19,788 nucleotides of DNA from Symbiodinium natans (Eukaryota; Sar; Dinophyceae; Suessiales; Symbiodiniaceae). The notes under the pieces were generated by a model that was not told where the DNA came from, made no database searches, and worked only from the letters and a program-made list of their open reading frames with translations. Of the stretch, positions 17,153-19,788 are shown piece by piece; position 1 is the stretch's first letter; each line of letters opens with the position of its first letter. The position numbers and the translations under genes were made by a program. The stretch covers positions 1 through 19,788 of the forward strand of contig CAJNDS010001415.1 in assembly GCA_905221605.1 (NCBI GenBank). The letters are read 5' to 3'.

Positions 17153-18674
17153 CTGGTTCTAAACTATAAACGTTTCTATAGTTTGGGAGTCAACCTTTAT
17201 AGTTTAGCGGCTAAACTATAAACGTCTATAGTTTAGGAGTCAGGCTTTATAGTTTAGCGCCGAAACTATAAACGTCTATAGTTTAAGAGCACCTCTTTAT
17301 AGTTTAGCGCCTAAACTATAAACGTCTATAGTTTCGGAGCCATTCTTTATAGTTTAGCGCCTAAACTATAAACGTTTACAGTTTAGGAGCACCTCTTTAT
17401 AGTTTAGCGCCTAAACTATAAACGTCTATAGTTTAGGAGCCACTCTTTATAGTTTAGCGCCTAAACTATAAACGTCTATAGTTTAGGAGCCCCTCTTTAT
17501 AGTTTAGCGCCTAAACTATAAACGTCTATAATTTAGGAGCCCCTCTTTATAGTTTAGCGCCTAAACTATAAACGTCTATAATTTAGGAGCCCCTCTTTAT
17601 AGTTTAGCGCCTAAACTATAAGCGTCGAGCCCCTCTTTATAGTTTAGCGCCTAAACTATAAACGTTTACAGTTTAGGAGCCCCTCTTTATAGTTTAGCGC
17701 CTAAACGATAAACGTCTATAGTTTCGGAGACATTCTTTATAGTTTAGCGCCTAAACTATAAACGTTTACAGCTTAGGAGCCCCTCTTTATAGCTTAGCGC
17801 CTAAACTATAAACGTTTACAGTTTAGGAGCCACTCTTTATAGTTTAGCGCCTAAACGATAAACGTCTATAGTTTCGGAGCCACTCTTTATAGTTTAGCGC
17901 CTAAACTATAAACGTCTATAGTTTAGGAGCCACTCTTTATAGTTTAGCGGCTAAACTATAAACGTCTATAGTTTAGGAGCCCCTCTTTATAGTTTAGCGC
18001 CTAAACTATAAACGTCTATAGTTTAAGAGCCCCTCTTTATAGTTTAGCGCCTAAACTATAAACGTCTACAGTTTCGGAGCCATTCTTTACAGTTTAGCGC
18101 CTAAACTATAAACGTTTACAGTTTAGGAGCCCCTCTTTATAGTTTAGCGCCTAAACTATAAACGTCTACAGTTTAGGAGCCACTCTTTATAGTTTAGCGC
18201 CTAAACTATAAACGTCTTTAATTTAGGAGCCCCTCTCTATAGTTTAGCGCCTAAACTATAAACGTCTATAATTTAGGAGCCCCTCTTTATAGTTTAGCGC
18301 CTAAACTATAAACGTCTATAGTTTCGGAGCCACTCTTTATAGTTTAGGGCCTAGACAATAAGCGTTTACAGTTTAGGAGCCCCTCTTTATAGTTTAGCGC
18401 CTAAACTATAAACGTTTACAGTTTAGGAGCCCCCCTTTATAGTTTAGCCCCTAAACTATAGACGTCTATAGTTTAAGAGCCACTCTTTATAGTTTAGCGC
18501 CTAAACTAGTAAGGTCCATAGGTCAGGAGCCAACCTGTATAGTTCAGCGCCTCAACTATAAACGTCTATAGTTTAGGAGCCAAGCTTGATAGTTTAGCGC
18601 CTAAACTATAAACGTCTATAGTTTAGGAGCCGCTCTTATAGTTTAACGCCAACACTACAAACGTCTACAGTTTA
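17153..18674 (+). repeat. Block C, 50-bp dyad satellite (unit 4)
   Basis: About 30 monomers of 50 bp. It matches unit 3 at both ends but has different monomers in the middle. For example, a shortened monomer CTATAAGCGTCGAGCCCC near 17613-17632 has lost a whole reverse half-site, and the T-run of unit 3 is absent. The net difference from unit 3 is 162 bp. Confidence 0.92.
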
Positions 18675-19788
18675 TAGGGGTCGCTTTCTATAGTTTGGCA
18701 TAAACGGTACCCCCGCGGGCCTAAACTGTGAACGGTACCCCCACGCGGATTTTCGGACATTGGCTAAACTATAAACGTCGAACATTTGGGGCCACTTTCT
18801 ACAGTTTGTGCAAAACGGTACCCCCTACGCGGATTTGCGGACTTTGGCTACACTGTAAGCGTCTATAGCTTAGGGGCCACTGTCTATAGTTTGGCACCTG
18901 ATCTGTAAACGGTGCCCTCACGCGGATTTTCGGATGTTGGCCTAGACTGTAAACGGTACCCCCACGCGCATTTTCGGCCTTTGGCTGAACTATAAACGTC
19001 GACAGTTTTTGGGGCCACCTTCTACAGTTTGGCGCCTAAACTGTAAACGGTACCCCCACGCGGATTTTCGGACTTTGGCTAAACTATAAACGTCTTTAGT
19101 TTAGGGGCCACTTTCTATAGTTTGGCACCTAAACTGCAAGCGGTGCCCCCACGCGGATTTTCGGACTTTGGCTAAGCTATAAACACCTATAGTTTTAGGG
19201 GTCACTTTCTATAGTTTGGCACCTGAACTGTAAATTGTAACCTCACGTGGATTTTCGGACTTTTGCGAACCTATAAACGTCTATAGTTTAGGGGCACTTT
19301 CAAACTGTAAGCGGTACCCCCGCGCGGATTTTCGGACTTTGGCTAAACTATAAACGTTTATAGCTTAGGGGCGACTTTCTATTGTTCGGCACTTAACTAT
19401 AAATGGTACCCCCGCGCGGATTCGACTGTGGCTACACTATAAACGTTGAAAGTTTGGGGCCACTTTCTATAGTTTGCCACCTAAACTGTAAACGTTACCC
19501 CCACACGGGTTTTCGGACTTTGGCTAAACTATAAACGTCTATAGTTCAGGGGCCACTTTCTATAGTTCGGCACCTAAACTATATATGGTACCCCCACGCG
19601 GTTTTTCGGACTTTGGCTAAACTATAAACGTTGAAAGTTTGGGGCCACTTTCTACAGTTTGGCACCTAAACTGCAAACGCTACCCCCACGCAGATTTTCG
19701 GACTTTGTTTAAACTATAAGCGTCTATAATTTAGGGGCCACTTTCTATAGTTTGGCACTTGAACTGTAAACGGTACCCCACGCGGATT
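18675..19788 (+). repeat. Block D, 93-bp repeats, cut by window end (unit 4)
   Basis: Follows unit 3 closely, including the 205-bp deletion (junction 18807/18808) and the short GCGGATTCGACTG form. The window ends at CACGCGGATT, just before the expected E block. Confidence 0.9.

Larger units (their letters stand above)
16092..19788 (+). repeat. Higher-order tandem repeat unit 4 (partial, 3697 bp)
   Basis: Fourth unit, cut off by the window end inside block D. The B block aligns with unit 3 at a constant offset of 5619 bp through all three 101-bp cores. By the start of block D the offset has fallen by 162 bp, so the 50-bp array is shorter by about three monomers. It carries the same 205-bp D deletion as unit 3 (junction 18807/18808). 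Confidence 0.94.

Overview
This window is a eukaryotic, apparently non-coding repeat array. It is a head-to-tail higher-order tandem repeat whose long units are separated by interstitial tracts of the plant/algal-type telomere heptamer CCCTAAA (TTTAGGG on the other strand). Three unit starts and a truncated fourth unit are visible: unit 1 (1-5698), unit 2 (5699-10472), unit 3 (10473-16091) and unit 4 (16092 to the window end). I see no gene, rRNA, tRNA or transposon that I can support. TTTAGGG-type telomeres occur in land plants, many algae, dinoflagellates and some apicomplexans. The sequence does not let me choose among these. A subtelomeric or chromosome-end location is the natural reading, but it is an inference.

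Every complete unit has the same order of blocks. (A) A conserved 172-bp leader with two adjacent dyads and a TATA-rich stretch. (B) A 267-bp tandem repeat containing a 101-bp unique core embedded in AAACTATA/TATAGTTT dyads. (C) A long array of a 50-bp monomer made of the same dyads. (D) An array of about 93-bp monomers, each a 50-bp C-type half plus a 43-bp segment with GGTACC and GCGGATTTTCGGAC. (E) An 11-bp minisatellite, AGCAAGGTGGA. (F) About 0.9 kb of degenerate GC-rich repeats built on CCCCCGGGCGCAAAACCTCC. (G) About 0.3 kb of single-copy-like sequence with three small hairpins. (H) The CCCTAAA tract (190-286 bp). (I) A strong GC-rich stem-loop that closes the unit and opens the next.

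The units differ mainly by copy number and block deletion. Units 1 and 2 have five 101-bp cores and an interrupted C array. Units 3 and 4 have three cores, one uninterrupted C array, and a shared deletion of about 205 bp in block D. Unit 2 lacks about 805 bp spanning the C/D boundary. Leader and flank blocks are nearly identical between units, while C arrays and CCCTAAA tracts vary. This fits concerted evolution by unequal exchange or circle-mediated amplification.

The most notable signals are: the unit/telomere-tract/unit architecture, which resembles yeast Y' arrays but without a gene; a basic half-site that reads as two telomere-like heptamers (CCTAAAC-TATAAAC); dense arrays in which one half-site can pair with either of two neighbours; different variant heptamers in each interstitial tract, always in the same orientation; and a compensatory change in one flank hairpin. 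Open reading frames are by-products of the repeats: many open only with TTG or GTG, and the longer ones are broken between copies by indels.
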